Shown piece after piece: positions 23,428 to 35,347 of a stretch of 64,000 nt of DNA (position 1 is its first letter; each line of letters starts with the position of its first letter). The translations under genes were made by a program, and so were the position numbers. The notes under the pieces were generated by a model, which worked only from the letters and a program-made list of their open reading frames with translations, did not search any database and was not told the DNA's origin. The DNA comes from Symsagittifera roscoffensis (taxonomy: Eukaryota > Xenacoelomorpha > Acoela > Convolutidae): contig NC_087062.1 of NCBI RefSeq assembly GCF_963678635.1, forward strand, positions 80,413,200-80,477,199. Direction: 5' to 3'.

Positions 23428-25725
23428 CTGACTTGTGCTTAGGGAATTGCAGCAAAAGGTAATTAACATGTAACTTCTGAATTGCTATCTCAGTTTGCCA
23501 CTGTGGGAATTGCAGTTAACAAGAAAGATTTAAAAATTTGTGTTATCATTTTGCTACATCGAGCTACCGCGGAACTCGCAGTAGGATAGTTCTAGCCAAT
23601 CCCAGCTGCACTGATTGCTTTGATTAAATCCTTTTACGGTTGCTTTGTTAACACGGGTATTTTCAAGCTGGAAATTCACACATTACTGATAAAAGTACAA
23701 TCGCTCGTCTCAGGAGATTTTGAAGTCTCGATATTTGACAAAAAAAATATTTGATAGTTTTTAGAAGGTCTGTACCAAAATCACTAAAGTGTTAATGGAG
23801 AAAACTTTTGAGATTGGTCGAACAGTAGCATCAAACTCATGAAAGAACAAGGATAGCCGGTTGCTGTGCAAGTGGCACAGATTTTCCGATCTAATTTTCG
23901 GAACAAAAAAAAACTTTTTTAACCGTTTTTTTGAATTTGTGTTTTTTTGAACGTCATGTGATGATGCAACTTTACGAACGCGAAGAAATTTAGTGAATGA
24001 GGCACAAGCGAAACTAATGGTCTCCAAAAAAAATAGTTTTTTTTTGTCTTTTGTTTTTTTTTATTTTTTTTGCATCAGAAATTTCAATTATTTTTTTAAA
24101 TTTTTTTTTGCCAGAGGAGAGCTAATTGAAATTTACAAAACTAAAATTTTAATAAAATTAAGTATTTTTAGCTCCGATTTCTAAATTTTCATATCTAACA
24201 AACGCTTTACTAGATCGATAATAGACGAAAAATCAAAAGTTTCAAACCGGTTTTCTCAACATTGAAAAATTGTTTGAAAATTTGAAAAATTCATTTAAAT
24301 CAAGTCTAGAAGGGATTTTATTTGATACATCACTCGACCGTATCCCATGATTTTTGAAGTACCTGATTTTGCGTGGAAAACAAAAAAAAAGTTGGATAAA
24401 AAAAAACAAACACGAATACAAAGTTCTTCCCCATATTCAATAGTCGGAACAAAAACGGAACTCTAGGATCACGAAAAAGCCAAAGTAGATAAGATTACAT
24501 GTTAAGAGCTGATTCAAGTCTGATTATGAAAAAACTACTGTTTTCTCCCCCACAAATTGATGCAATTCGTGATTCGGAGTTGTCAGATGTCATGATTCCA
24601 GAAAACTAGGCAGGCTTTTCCTATGAACAACTTCGACAAGTGAGTTACTGATATAAATTTTTACATATTTCTGAGGTTTTTATAGTATTTTTTCTGCAAA
24701 AATTGTCTCCAGTTTACCCATTTCACTATGTATTTTGATGTTGAGCAAGTTTATTTGTTGTTTTTCTGTCATATCTTTTTATCACACCACGCAGAAAAAA
24801 AACGACACTAATTCGAAAAGTAAACTTTTTTAAAGAAAATGGTCGTTATAATCTGTGCGGCTTGCACAGTAGCAGGCTATCCTTGTTCCATGGTGCCAAA
24901 GTTGAATTTGCCGGGAGCTCGAACCTCCGCTAATAACCTGAGCTTCTATTTAGGTAGTTTTTTGTCAGCTCTGCTGCGATTTTAGCTTCCAGCGCGTCGT
25001 ATTTTTTCTCGGCAGTAGAAACACTTTTGCAATAGAAATTATAGATAAAATTTTTGCAGTAGAAATACATTCATCATATATAGTTTTTGAAAATGTAAAT
25101 CGCAATGGGAGTTTCAACGAGGCGTGGCTATCAAAAAATTATAAAAATCTCATATAATTATGGCTTTTGTTAAAATATCTCAATCATTATATTTGATATA
25201 ATCTGATTTCACACTTTTCTTAAACTGATATTCTTTGCTCCTCTCTTAAAAAAATCCAACAACTCAATTCATTTTCTTGTTTCCGATTTAATTGGATGTG
25301 AGTTCCCCAAACTGATCGTAAAAACGTAATGCTCTCGTCTTTTCACTCTTTTCATCACTAAACAAATTTTATGAATAAAACCTTTCCTTGTCATGGCTGT
25401 TGTTATAGATAAAGTTTTGCCTTTTTTGGAAAATTAATTAAACGTGAACGCAATTAGCCCGGAATACTTTTGTTCGAACAAGGTTTTTTAAATTCCCAGG
25501 CGAATGAATCTATTTGTAAAGTGAACAATTGTTGCCAATTTAGTTAGTGATCTTTTCAGAAATATAGGCGACTCCTACAAATTAGAGTATGGCAATCGGA
25601 CAATTGGCATTTAACACAAAGCAAAGCCATACTAAAAAAAAGATTTATGTAATTTAAAATAAAAAACTTCAAGAATTTTACAACTGCTTATTTTGTCATT
25701 GTTCTGAATTGGTTTCTTTCCTCAT
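23428..25725. other. Spacer with a head-to-head pair of H2 termini
   Basis: The H2 hairpin end occurs on the minus strand at 23846-23880 (AACAAGG at the left edge) and on the plus strand at 24853-24887 (CCTTGTT at the right edge). A ~1.04-kb segment is thus bounded by similar inverted ends. The inverted similarity extends roughly 60-80 bp inward from each end. I see no coding sequence inside. The remainder (24890-25725) is unrecognised. Confidence 0.45.
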
Positions 25726-26270
25726 TGTTCCGACTTTCGATACAAAAGTATCGGAATATTTGTGCTCGGGGTGGGTTTTTTTTCAGACAAATTTCGACTT
25801 TTAACTAGCCATTTTTGACGGAATTTTCTTATATCATTCGAAAGTTTTTATTGTCCTGAGCTTAAATTTGAAAATATATTTTACCTGTGATCATTTTTCG
25901 TAAAGTTATGAGGGTTTAAAGATTGCCCTTTTGGCCATTTTGACCAATTTGGGACAATTAACGCGCGATAAAATTCGCGTTTTTAACGCGTAAGCGGAGA
26001 TTTAATCCGTCTTAGAAAACGTTCCAAATTGGCTGAACGAAGCTTATTTGCCGTAATTGAGTTGTTACAAGGAGCGAAATCTATTGTTTTGTACTTTATA
26101 TAGCGTGTGGGGGGATGATTTTTATAGAAATATTTTCAAATTTTAGAAAAAAAGTTTTTCATTTTATTTTTTTTTGTTTATTTTTATGCTGTTTATGTTA
26201 TTACTGCTCCATAAACGTTAGAAGGCAGTCGGAACTTTCAGGGCTTCGCCCTGATACGAGCAGTCTTGTT
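25726..26270 (+). mobile_element. H1 element, full length
   Basis: TGTTCCGACTTTCG start, 'tcagggcttcgccctga' hairpin and 'tacgagcagtcttgtt' end are all intact, with AGTCGGAAC before the hairpin. It has a small internal duplication around 'ggccattttgaccaatttggg'. Confidence 0.75.
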
Positions 26271-26719
26271 TTGATTTTAGTTATGGATCTGTTAAAATAC
26301 CCCCTACGTTTGAAACACTGGTAACTAGTAAAGCATATCCACTTTACAAACAACACTGATTCAGCGGTTAAAAATAATTGCCTACCTCGTTCTCCCTTTA
26401 TGCGATAGGGGCGTATAGCTACGGAGTCATTTTTTTTTGTAAATTTGGCTTTTTTAAATTAGCCCCTCACAAAAGTTGTAGACATTTCGTACATGCCTGG
26501 TGCATATTTTTTGTCTCAATGTCTACTGGTTTTGAAATGCTTTATCATTTAATAGGGCAAGCTTAAAAATTTCAAAAAGAGTATCTGAACAAAATTTTTT
26601 CAATTTTTTAGAAGTTCGGCTTTAATTCGGCACCAATAGACATGATGGGTGGTCTGTGGGTTTATACTGCTAACAACTATGGCGGCAGAAGCGGTTAATT
26701 TTCAGATTGAGTTTCAAAC
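26271..26719. other. Spacer without recognised feature
   Basis: Short AT-rich gap between two opposed H1 copies. An ORF at 26378-26566 has no start context, domain or conserved copy. Confidence 0.4.
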
Positions 26720-27242
26720 AAATCTGCTCGTATCAGTGCGAAGCCCTGAATCTTCCGATTGCTTTTTAAGGTTTCTGGAGCAGTAATAACATTAAAACAA
26801 TTCGATGTAATGAAATAAACGAAATTATTTTCTAAAAATTGAGGTTTTGTGAGAAAATCATCCCCCACACGCCATATAAAGTACAAAAGCATAAAGTTTG
26901 CTCCTTGTAACAAATCAATTATGGCAAATAAGCTTCTTTCAACCAACTTGGAACAATTTATAAGACGAATTAAATCTCCACCTACGTGTTAATAGCGCTA
27001 AATATATCTCGCGTTAATTGTCCCAAATTGGCCAAAATAGCAATCTTTAAACCCCCATAACTTTGCGAAAAATGATCACAGATGAAATATCTTCTCAATT
27101 TATGCTCAAGGCAACAATATCTTTCGAGTGATATAAGAAATTCCGTCAAAAATGGTTAGTTAAAATTCGAAATTTGTCTGAAGAAAAAAACCTAACCCTA
27201 GCACAAGTATCCGTTGCTTTCGTTACAAAATTTGGAACAAAA
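26720..27242 (-). mobile_element. H1 element, inverted
   Basis: Left edge 'aaatctgctcgtatcagtgcgaagccctga' is the 3' terminus, and 'ttacaaaatttggaaca' near 27240 is the eroded 5' end. Most of it lies inside the first unit of the 2.42-kb tandem duplication; the 3' terminal ~40 bp lie outside, which places the duplication breakpoint inside this element. Confidence 0.7.
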
Positions 27243-29180
27243 AGTTTCCTGGGCAAAATAAAAATATCGATCAAATGATGTTAATGAGGATTGATATCAA
27301 AAACGAGTATCGATACGCTCAACTTCAGTTTATTAAACTCTTTTTATTCAACTTTCTTTTTTCAAGTAGGTTTTTTCATATATTGAGCAAGTTTCAATCT
27401 CTGATTTTACCTTATATTTCTTATCAAGTTTTATCAGTTTATGGTGCCGTGAAATATGTCATTTTATTGAGTAATATTATTCCCGTAGTCAAAGTAGTTT
27501 TTATCAAAGTAGCTTGGAAAACGTAAATACTTAGGATGGTACTTTAATGCAAGTTATATTGTAAAAAGCTCAATAGAAGCAATCATTAGTCATTACTATT
27601 GTTCAAGAGAGACTCAGTTGTCCCTCGACGATTCTTTATGGAGCAGATTTTTACGTGTCAATGAGCATTGTGAAGACAATTATTAAGGTTGATAATTTTT
27701 TCAAAAACACTGTTGGAAACTGCCAGCACTGCTGAAAACTGCCACGATAGTATTTGTGCTCGGGTGGTATTTTTCTCCCGACAAAAAATTCAATTTTTTA
27801 ATTTAATATTTTTGACCATTTTTTTCAACACTCCTAGAAAACTCTAAACCCCCCCCCCCCCACCCGCCCCCACGTGCAACTTTTTTGGAGTAATTTATTG
27901 TCCGCGTTATTCGATTAATATGATTGGTGATTCTATTGTATTGCATGCCCTAGTAACCTAAGCCTACGATTGTTTAGTCAAATTGATACGTAAAAAATTA
28001 AGCTCAAAATAGTTCGACTTTCGAAGAATTAGTCCCTCCTATGACTGAAACCCAAGTGAAGTAAGATATGATAAACCCCCCCCCCCACTCCTAATAAGAA
28101 CGATAGTGCTAGACTTAGCAGCTAGCTAATACCTTTTTCTATACATACATAATAGTTCCTTTCACTCATTTAACGAGATTAAATTAAATGAAAAATTAAA
28201 CCAATTTAAACAAACCTGCTCGAATCCCCTGAATGTTCCGACTGCCCCTGAATGTTCCGACTGCCCTTTAGTGTAAAAAATGGTTAAAAAACTGGTAAAA
28301 GTTTCTGAAAGATATTGAAGGTTTCAATTTCACTTGGGAAATTTCACCTAACATGCAGACGCGGTCATTAGGCAGACAAATTCTATTTATACTCTTCATT
28401 AATCAGACAAAGTTGACACTACTCAAAAATGATTGGTTGAAAAAAGATTGAAAAATCCTTGAATAAGAAAAAATATTTTTGAAAAATATCTACTTCACTT
28501 AAATATTGGTTCGAGGCGGAATCATGAAAATTTGGTTGATATCTGACACTAATTTTCAAACTAAAATTGATCAAAATTGACAAAACCTTGGATGTTCTGG
28601 CAAGCCTCCACGTGAGGTTGGCCTCAACGTTTCCTTCTGGCAGGCCTCAACGTATCTGAAATAATTTTTTATAAAGAGTTTAAAACCTGAAAAGTTAGCC
28701 CAAAAACTCAATGTTCGATAAAATGATGCCTGTTTAAAAATAATTGAACAAGTACGCTCGGCTCAATTCATTTTGGATTGATTTTTTTTAGCCGATTTTC
28801 TGCTGCCTCCCTTACGCGTGAATTGAAAATTTCGGAAAACCAATTTCATTGGCCGAAAATTGAAAAACCCCTTAGATTTTTAGAAGGCTTTTTACTTGCT
28901 AATTCTAGCCTCTGATTGGCTTGAAGTTAAAAGTGATTGCCAAGCTAACGTCCTCTCAATAAAGACGCCCTGAAGAAAACATCATCTATTTTCCAAAATG
29001 AAAAACAAATGAAATTCTTTTAGATCAGTTCAATTTGGATTCAACCTTCTCGAAAAATCAGTTGAGATAATTTGCTATCCTCTGATTTCGCTAATCGAAA
29101 TTTCGTTATCTATTTATCATTTTCAAGATAACTGGCATAGCTCATTATCATAATGGTTTAAGATGACAAATTTAACCATT
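26761..29180. repeat. 2.42-kb tandem duplication, first unit
   Basis: Starts 'gctttttaagg' within an H1 element and is followed directly by a second, nearly identical unit at 29181. The few differences I found are lengths of poly-C runs (near 27848 and 28076) and single bases. Its last bases include the GPCR start codon and five codons (ATG at 29162), after which the frame runs into the second unit and stops within three codons. This ATG is a dead fragment. Confidence 0.93.
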
Positions 29181-31609
29181 GCTTTTTAAGGTTTCTGGAG
29201 CAGTAATAACATTAAAACAATTCGATGTAATGAAATAAACGAAATTATTTTCTAAAAATTGAGGTTTTGTGAGAAAATCATCCCCCACACGCCATATAAA
29301 GTACAAAAGCATAAAGTTTGCTCCTTGTAACAAATCAATTATGGCAAATAAGCTTCTTTCAACCAACTTGGAACAATTTATAAGACGAATTAAATCTCCA
29401 CCTACGTGTTAATAGCGCTAAATATATCTCGCGTTAATTGTCCCAAATTGGCCAAAATAGCAATCTTTAAACCCCCATAACTTTGCGAAAAATGATCACA
29501 GATGAAATATCTTCTCAATTTATGCTCAAGGCAACAATATCTTTCGAGTGATATAAGAAATTCCGTCAAAAATGGTTAGTTAAAATTCGAAATTTGTCTG
29601 AAGAAAAAAACCTAACCCTAGCACAAGTATCCGTTGCTTTCGTTACAAAATTTGGAACAAAAAGTTTCCTGGGCAAAATAAAAATATCGATCAAATGATG
29701 TTAATGAGGATTGATATCAAAAACGAGTATCGATACGCTCAACTTCAGTTTATTAAACTCTTTTTATTCAACTTTCTTTTTTCAAGTAGGTTTTTTCATA
29801 TATTGAGCAAGTTTCAATCTCTGATTTTACCTTATATTTCTTATCAAGTTTTATCAGTTTATGGTGCCGTGAAATATGTCATTTTATTGAGTAATATTAT
29901 TCCCGTAGTCAAAGTAGTTTTTATCAAAGTAGCTTGGAAAACGTAAATACTTAGGATGGTACTTTAATGCAAGTTATATTGTAAAAAGCTCAATAGAAGC
30001 AATCATTAGTCATTACTATTGTTCAAGAGAGACTCAGTTGTCCCTCGACGATTCTTTATGGAGCAGATTTTTACGTGTCAATGAGCATTGTGAAGACAAT
30101 TATTAAGGTTGATAATTTTTTCAAAAACACTGTTGGAAACTGCCAGCACTGCTGAAAACTGCCACGATAGTATTTGTGCTCGGGTGGTATTTTTCTCCCG
30201 ACAAAAAATTCAATTTTTTAATTTAATATTTTTGACCATTTTTTTCAACACTCCTAGAAAACTCTAAACCCCCCCCCCCCCCCCACCCGCCCCCACGTGC
30301 AACTTTTTTGGAGTAATTTATTGTCCGCGTTATTCGATTAATATGATTGGTGATTCTATTGTATTGCATGCCCTAGTAACCTAAGCCTACGATTGTTTAG
30401 TCAAATTGATACGTAAAAAATTAAGCTCAAAATAGTTCGACTTTCGAAGAATTAGTCCCTCCTATGACTGAAACCCAAGTGAAGTAAGATATGATAAACC
30501 CCCCCCCCCCCCCCCCCCACTCCTAATAAGAACGATAGTGCTAGACTTAGCAGCTAGCTAATACCTTTTTCTATACATACATAATAGTTCCTTTCACTCA
30601 TTTAACGAGATTAAATTAAATGAAAAATTAAACCAATTTAAACAAACCTGCTCGAATCCCCTGAATGTTCCGACTGCCCCTGAATGTTCCGACTGCCCTT
30701 TAGTGTAAAAAATGGTTAAAAAACTGGTAAAAGTTTCTGAAAGATATTGAAGGTTTCAATTTCACTTGGGAAATTTCACCTAACATGCAGACGCGGTCAT
30801 TAGGCAGACAAATTCTATTTATACTCTTCATTAATCAGACAAAGTTGACACTACTCAAAAATGATTGGTTGAAAAAAGATTGAAAAATCCTTGAATAAGA
30901 AAAAATATTTTTGAAAAATATCTACTTCACTTAAATATTGGTTCGAGGCGGAATCATGAAAATTTGGTTGATATCTGACACTAATTTTCAAACTAAAATT
31001 GATCAAAATTGACAAAACCTTGGATGTTCTGGCAAGCCTCCACGTGAGGTTGGCCTCAACGTTTCCTTCTGGCAGGCCTCAACGTATCTGAAATAATTTT
31101 TTATAAAGAGTTTAAAACCTGAAAAGTTAGCCCAAAAACTCAATGTTCGATAAAATGATGCCTGTTTAAAAATAATTGAACAAGTACGCTCGGCTCAATT
31201 CATTTTGGATTGATTTTTTTAGCCGATTTTCTGCTGCCTCCCTTACGCGTGAATTGAAAATTTCGGAAAACCAATTTCATTGGCCGAAAATTGAAAAACC
31301 CCTTAGATTTTTAGAAGGCTTTTTACTTGCTAATTCTAGCCTCTGATTGGCTTGAAGTTAAAAGTGATTGCCAAGCTAACGTCCTCTCAATAAAGACGCC
31401 CTGAAGAAAACATCATCTATTTTCCAAAATGAAAAACAAATGAAATTCTTTTAGATCAGTTCAATTTGGATTCAACCTTCTCGAAAAATCAGTTGAGATA
31501 ATTTGCTATCCTCTGATTTCGCTAATCGAAATTTCGTAATCTATTTATCATTTTCAAGATAACTGGCATAGCTCATTATCATAATGGTTTAAGATGACAA
31601 ATTTAACCA
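29181..31609. repeat. 2.42-kb tandem duplication, second unit
   Basis: Copy of 26761-29180 with longer poly-C runs (near 30269 and 30499). It contains the truncated H1 copy (29181-29662, minus) and the sequence immediately 5' of the intact GPCR start codon. The identical 83-aa ORFs (27275-27526 and 29695-29946) are explained by the duplication and are not evidence of coding. Confidence 0.93.
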
Positions 31610-31823
31610 CTAACACTTCTTCCGGCCTTGGACACGGCCCCGCCCTCCATGTCGCGGCAGACGTCACTGGTCGAGTAGTGTTCCCATTGGCCTGTTTCAT
31701 AGCTACCACTTGCAACGCCCTCATCATTGTCACACTAAACAACATGGGCGTCGACAGGTGCGCTAAAGTGCACATGATTTTGGTGGCCGCTATGGATATT
31801 GTGCAAGCAATTGGACTTATTGG
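31594..31823 (+). CDS. Class A GPCR, exon 1 (N-terminus, TM1, TM2)
   Basis: Begins the only host gene I can reconstruct, a seven-transmembrane receptor of the rhodopsin class at the cell surface. The N-terminus has two N-glycosylation sequons (Asn3-Leu-Thr, Asn7-Thr-Ser) and no signal peptide, as usual in this class. TM1 is about residues 27-49 with the conserved Asn (41) and TM2 about 58-77 with the conserved Asp (68). The exon ends at TGG|GTAACT in phase 2, which joins in frame to exon 2. GC content is well above the surroundings. The start is supported by the sequons and by the distance to TM1. The ligand is unknown; spacing and TM4-TM7 wording remind me weakly of histamine H3/muscarinic-like receptors. 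Confidence 0.85.
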
Positions 31824-34094
31824 GTAACTTTTAGCATAAACTTAGGTCTTCTCATTTAACAGTTAAAATCAAGGTCCCACAATAAATTGATTTTCTCACT
31901 TGTCTCAACTCACAGGTGGTCCTCAAAAATATTTTAGTTCAGTGTATCAATTGACTCGTTATGTCAATGGAAGCCCTGAAAAATTCGGATCTATGATATC
32001 AACATCCTAAAGTGGTTTTTAGTTATAAGCAGGGGCGGATTTAAGGGGAGGGCGACGTTCCCTCGCCTCAGGGATTCGACACCCTGCCGACCCAAAGGCT
32101 CCCCCCTTTGGTACTTTTTAAGAAATCCATTTTTGGCCGACCGACCCCAAAATTTTTCTGAAGGCGTCTTGGGCGCCAATATATACTAACTTTGAGGGGG
32201 AGCGCGCGCCAAAAAAAAAACGGCGGTTTTTTGTCAAAATTTTCCAAAAAGTGCCCAAAATTAGCTTTTTCAAAAATTTGCCTGCTTTGCAGAAAATTTT
32301 GCCTGAATTTTTCCGAAGACATTGTCGGTTTTTTCTGAGTTTTAGCGACATTATTTTCTCTGCTCATTTCCCGTGAAAAAAATACCAGTTAGCAGCAACA
32401 GCGGTCAAAGTTTCTGTGAAACCTCAAGCTGGCTTAATATTTCGCACAAGAAAAACTGAGTTTGTTATTTTTTCAATGTTCGATTTTATATGATCTTTTT
32501 TGGCACTTTCGGGATGTTTTGGCAGTACCGAAAGCATATTGTCCTGATTATACCCAAATGTTAACTTGCTAATCAAACCGCATTCGTATTAATACCACAA
32601 TAAACCGAGGTACTCGTACGATCTAATCAGTTTAAATAAAGTTGTTCACACATCAGAGCAAAAATCTCAAACTTACGACTGGTTTTCAGTTGGTCTTCAA
32701 CAGTTTTTGGTTAAAACGCTCATGGATCTAATTAACAATCTCCCCCCTATGGTACCTATTGAAAATTCTCCACCCCTATTTATAAACATATAAATATATA
32801 AAATTAGCACTACAGCTTTCTATTGAGAATTCTGATTTGACTGCATTTCGATTGGACGATAGTTCAACAAACTTAAACGGAGGAGTGTCAAGTAGATTCC
32901 ATATTATAAACTAAAAATCGGGCACTCAATAAGAAATTTCAATTGTTTAAACTAGTGAAGTATCCAATTGAGTGGAAATGCCGAAATTTTGTCGTATCAC
33001 AAGTATAATTTGGATAAATCTTTTAAAATTTCTACTGTCATTAACAAAATCTCTAAAAATGAATTGTCTTGTCATATTTTGTTTCATCTAAACACTAAGT
33101 TTTACCACGGAACAAAAGTTTCGTAAATGTTCCGTCTAATTAGTTGAAAAGTTCCCGCGGTAAGTGAAAACTCATTCTTCTAAATAAGTCACGAAAAAAG
33201 CAAAGTGCTGATTTTTTGGTGGTTAAAAAAAATTAAAACTTGCATCGCAAAACAACTCTGATCGAGAAAAAATGGAAAAACAGAGGCATTAACATTTTGA
33301 ATTGATTCGAAATTTCTTACAACAATTTTCCTATTTTCTACATAAGCGAGCGTTCACAAAAAGCATAACTTATGAGCAATTGAGATGCGAGGTCGAAAAC
33401 AAAATGGTTAAACGAAAAAGATAATTATCAATTATGATCGATAATAACGAATTTTTTATGCAAAACTTACTAACTATATAATTGGATCAACTATTGGGAT
33501 CAATTGGGATAAAAAAATCAATTATAGTCGATTATAAATGGTTAAGAAATGGATTATAATTGATTAAATTGTATTATAGTTGGCTATAATTTGATTTCAA
33601 AAAGGAAGAATGTAATCAATTTAGTTTTTTCCCTCAATTTGATAAAAATGACAATATAATCAATTATTAATGCTTAAAACTGGATGCGGGTAACACAGCC
33701 ACTACAGAACAGACAAACTCCTGGTTCGATTACTATTTTTTGTTGAGAAAATAAAACCAAACCACCTAATGCATATATATTTCTCTTGAAAAAATAATAA
33801 TCATAATTTAATATTTCAGGTGAAAATAAAATTTCTATAGGCGATACCGAATCTATTAGTGTTTAAATTAATTGTAAATAAAAGTTTTTAACTTAATATG
33901 GCAGATGTGTTAAATTATTTTTATTGTTACCACTGAAGCGCCAAAATTGGTTCAAAATGGAAGAGAAAAAGGTAATCAGTTTTTTTAATTGCCTATTTAG
34001 AGAGATGCAAAACTCTCAAAAACCTACGCGACTTTTCTGAAATTACACATATAAAAATCATGTTTTCTGTAACATATGGTTTTTAAAAATTTAG
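31824..34094 (+). other. GPCR intron 1
   Basis: GT...AG intron of 2,271 bp. It contains an M1 MITE fragment (32030-32300) and a stretch of imperfect 'attataatcgattata'-like repeats at about 33470-33610 related to those at 55560-55800. I see nothing coding; the ORFs on the minus strand at 31991-32367 are translations of the MITE. Confidence 0.7.
32030..32300 (+). mobile_element. MITE family M1, 3' truncated
   Basis: The best 5' end of the family: CAGGGGCGGATTTAAGG at 32030. It follows the family through 'gagcgcgcgccaaaa' and then breaks off without the CCGCCCCTG end. Confidence 0.65.
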
Positions 34095-34481
34095 GATGCA
34101 ATTTGCTGTTTCCTCTACAAAATTGTGTCGATTTTCGCGATGGCTGGGCACTACGGTTTTGGTTGCAGCTTACAACGAGCAGTTTCTTCTGACTATTGAC
34201 CGATACGCTGCAATGAGGAACTTTGCATGGTACCGCGATCACGTGATGTACAAGCTGAGACAACCTATCATTGCAACTATGATCAACTACACAGTTACCG
34301 CTGTGGCATATTCTCCCGTCTGGTTTTTTGTAGTCCACAATGACCAGATTGATAGATGCGAGATAAGCGGTTCTATTCCAAAAGGATTCATGATACTGTT
34401 CGTAGTGTACGCTGTTGTATTCAGTGTTATTCCTATGATTCTGGTTTTATCTTTGAGTGTGTATGTTTGGATCAAACTAAG
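34095..34481 (+). CDS. Class A GPCR, exon 2 (TM3 to TM5)
   Basis: Acceptor 'aaatttag|G', donor AAG|GTGAGT, 387 bp, phase 2 at both ends. Counting from exon 1, the conserved TM3 cysteine is residue 88, the DRY motif is 112-114, TM4 is about 133-157, the second-loop cysteine is 165 (disulphide partner of 88) and the TM5 proline is 190. Oddities: position 3.32, where aminergic receptors have Asp, is Gly (95), and the TM4 tryptophan is absent. An orphan or peptide-type ligand is therefore as likely as an amine. Class A membership is firm; subfamily is not. Confidence 0.88.
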
Positions 34482-34912
34482 GTGAGTATTTTTCACCACT
34501 TTATGAGTATTCCAGCGTACTTTTGACCACTTTAAGAGCTGCGTAGTTCTCAAAATTCTCAGTAACCTTTCGTCGTTTCTCGTTTAATTATGAAAGAGAG
34601 CGATTTTATTTAGGGTTCACGAATGCGTTCTACGGTCAATGTTCAAAATTATTGCAACAGCTAGTTTTTAACCCAGTAAAAGAACGAAATTTTGATATTT
34701 TGACATATGGATAATGAAACATGATAAAATATTTCAGCATTTTTGTTTCTACTTAATCCGGCTCTAGATTTTTATCGAACTGATGAGAACAACACAAAAC
34801 TTTTTCGGACAGCAAATTAGGAAAAAATAATGTTGATGACTTTTTTGTTAGTTTATTGTCGTCTGTTCTGCAGATATGAGTTTTTTTAGTCACGGGACCT
34901 TTTAGAACATAT

Positions 34913-35322
34913 TGGAACCTGATCTAAACTACATTTTATGATTGGATAAATTAGATATTTTACCAATGTAAAGTATTTAATATTAACCAATCATGATCCA
35001 TCTAACTAACAATCCACTTATTTGTAAGTGCTGAAATTACTTGTAATTTCAGCACCAGAGAGATTTGAATTTAACTTAGAAATTAGTTGACTCTCCAAGA
35101 AGACTTCAGCAACCGCAATAAACCAGTATACCCTAGATCTATTGAGCCTAGCAGAGACTAGTTAAACAACCTGAGACTAGATAGTATAAGAGTAAGATTA
35201 GGATTGGTATTAGACTAAGAAGTTGCACGAATCTATCCGGCCGAAAATAAGATAGCGTGACGAGCAGACGGTGTACCCTATCCGAAATTACTCTATGAGT
35301 TATACACCTCGGTCCTAACTCA
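34913..35322 (+). repeat. 5' LTR
   Basis: 410 bp, TGGAACC...CTAACTCA. It contains a 13-bp stem hairpin at 35028-35055 and AATAAA at 35117-35122, so the polyadenylation signal lies downstream of the hairpin; the R-region borders cannot be read from sequence. It matches 53412-53821 over its full length. Confidence 0.95.
35028..35055 (+). promoter_or_regulatory. Conserved LTR hairpin
   Basis: GTGCTGAAATTAC pairs with GTAATTTCAGCAC around a TT centre (as RNA, a 12-bp stem with a CUUG loop). Old LTR copies at 11619-11646 and 15946-15969 keep the pairing with compensatory changes on both sides of the stem. This implies selection on the structure, not on the letters. Confidence 0.7.
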
Positions 35323-35324
35323 TC

Positions 35325-35347
35325 TGGTGCGACCATAAGTCTCGAAC
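35325..35347 (+). promoter_or_regulatory. tRNA primer-binding site
   Basis: Starts TGGTGCGACC two bases after the LTR. The complement ends in CCA and, further in, contains GTTCGA, the T-loop consensus, so the match seems to run from the tRNA 3' end through the T arm (about 23 nt). The counted spacing is about one base short of a standard tRNA, and I cannot name the tRNA. Confidence 0.75.

Noticed and set aside
27275-29946. Identical 83-codon ORFs at 27275-27526 and 29695-29946 as a conserved gene
   Set aside because: They are identical because they lie in the recent tandem duplication, which is identical outside them too. The product is a Phe/Leu/Tyr-rich translation of T-rich DNA.
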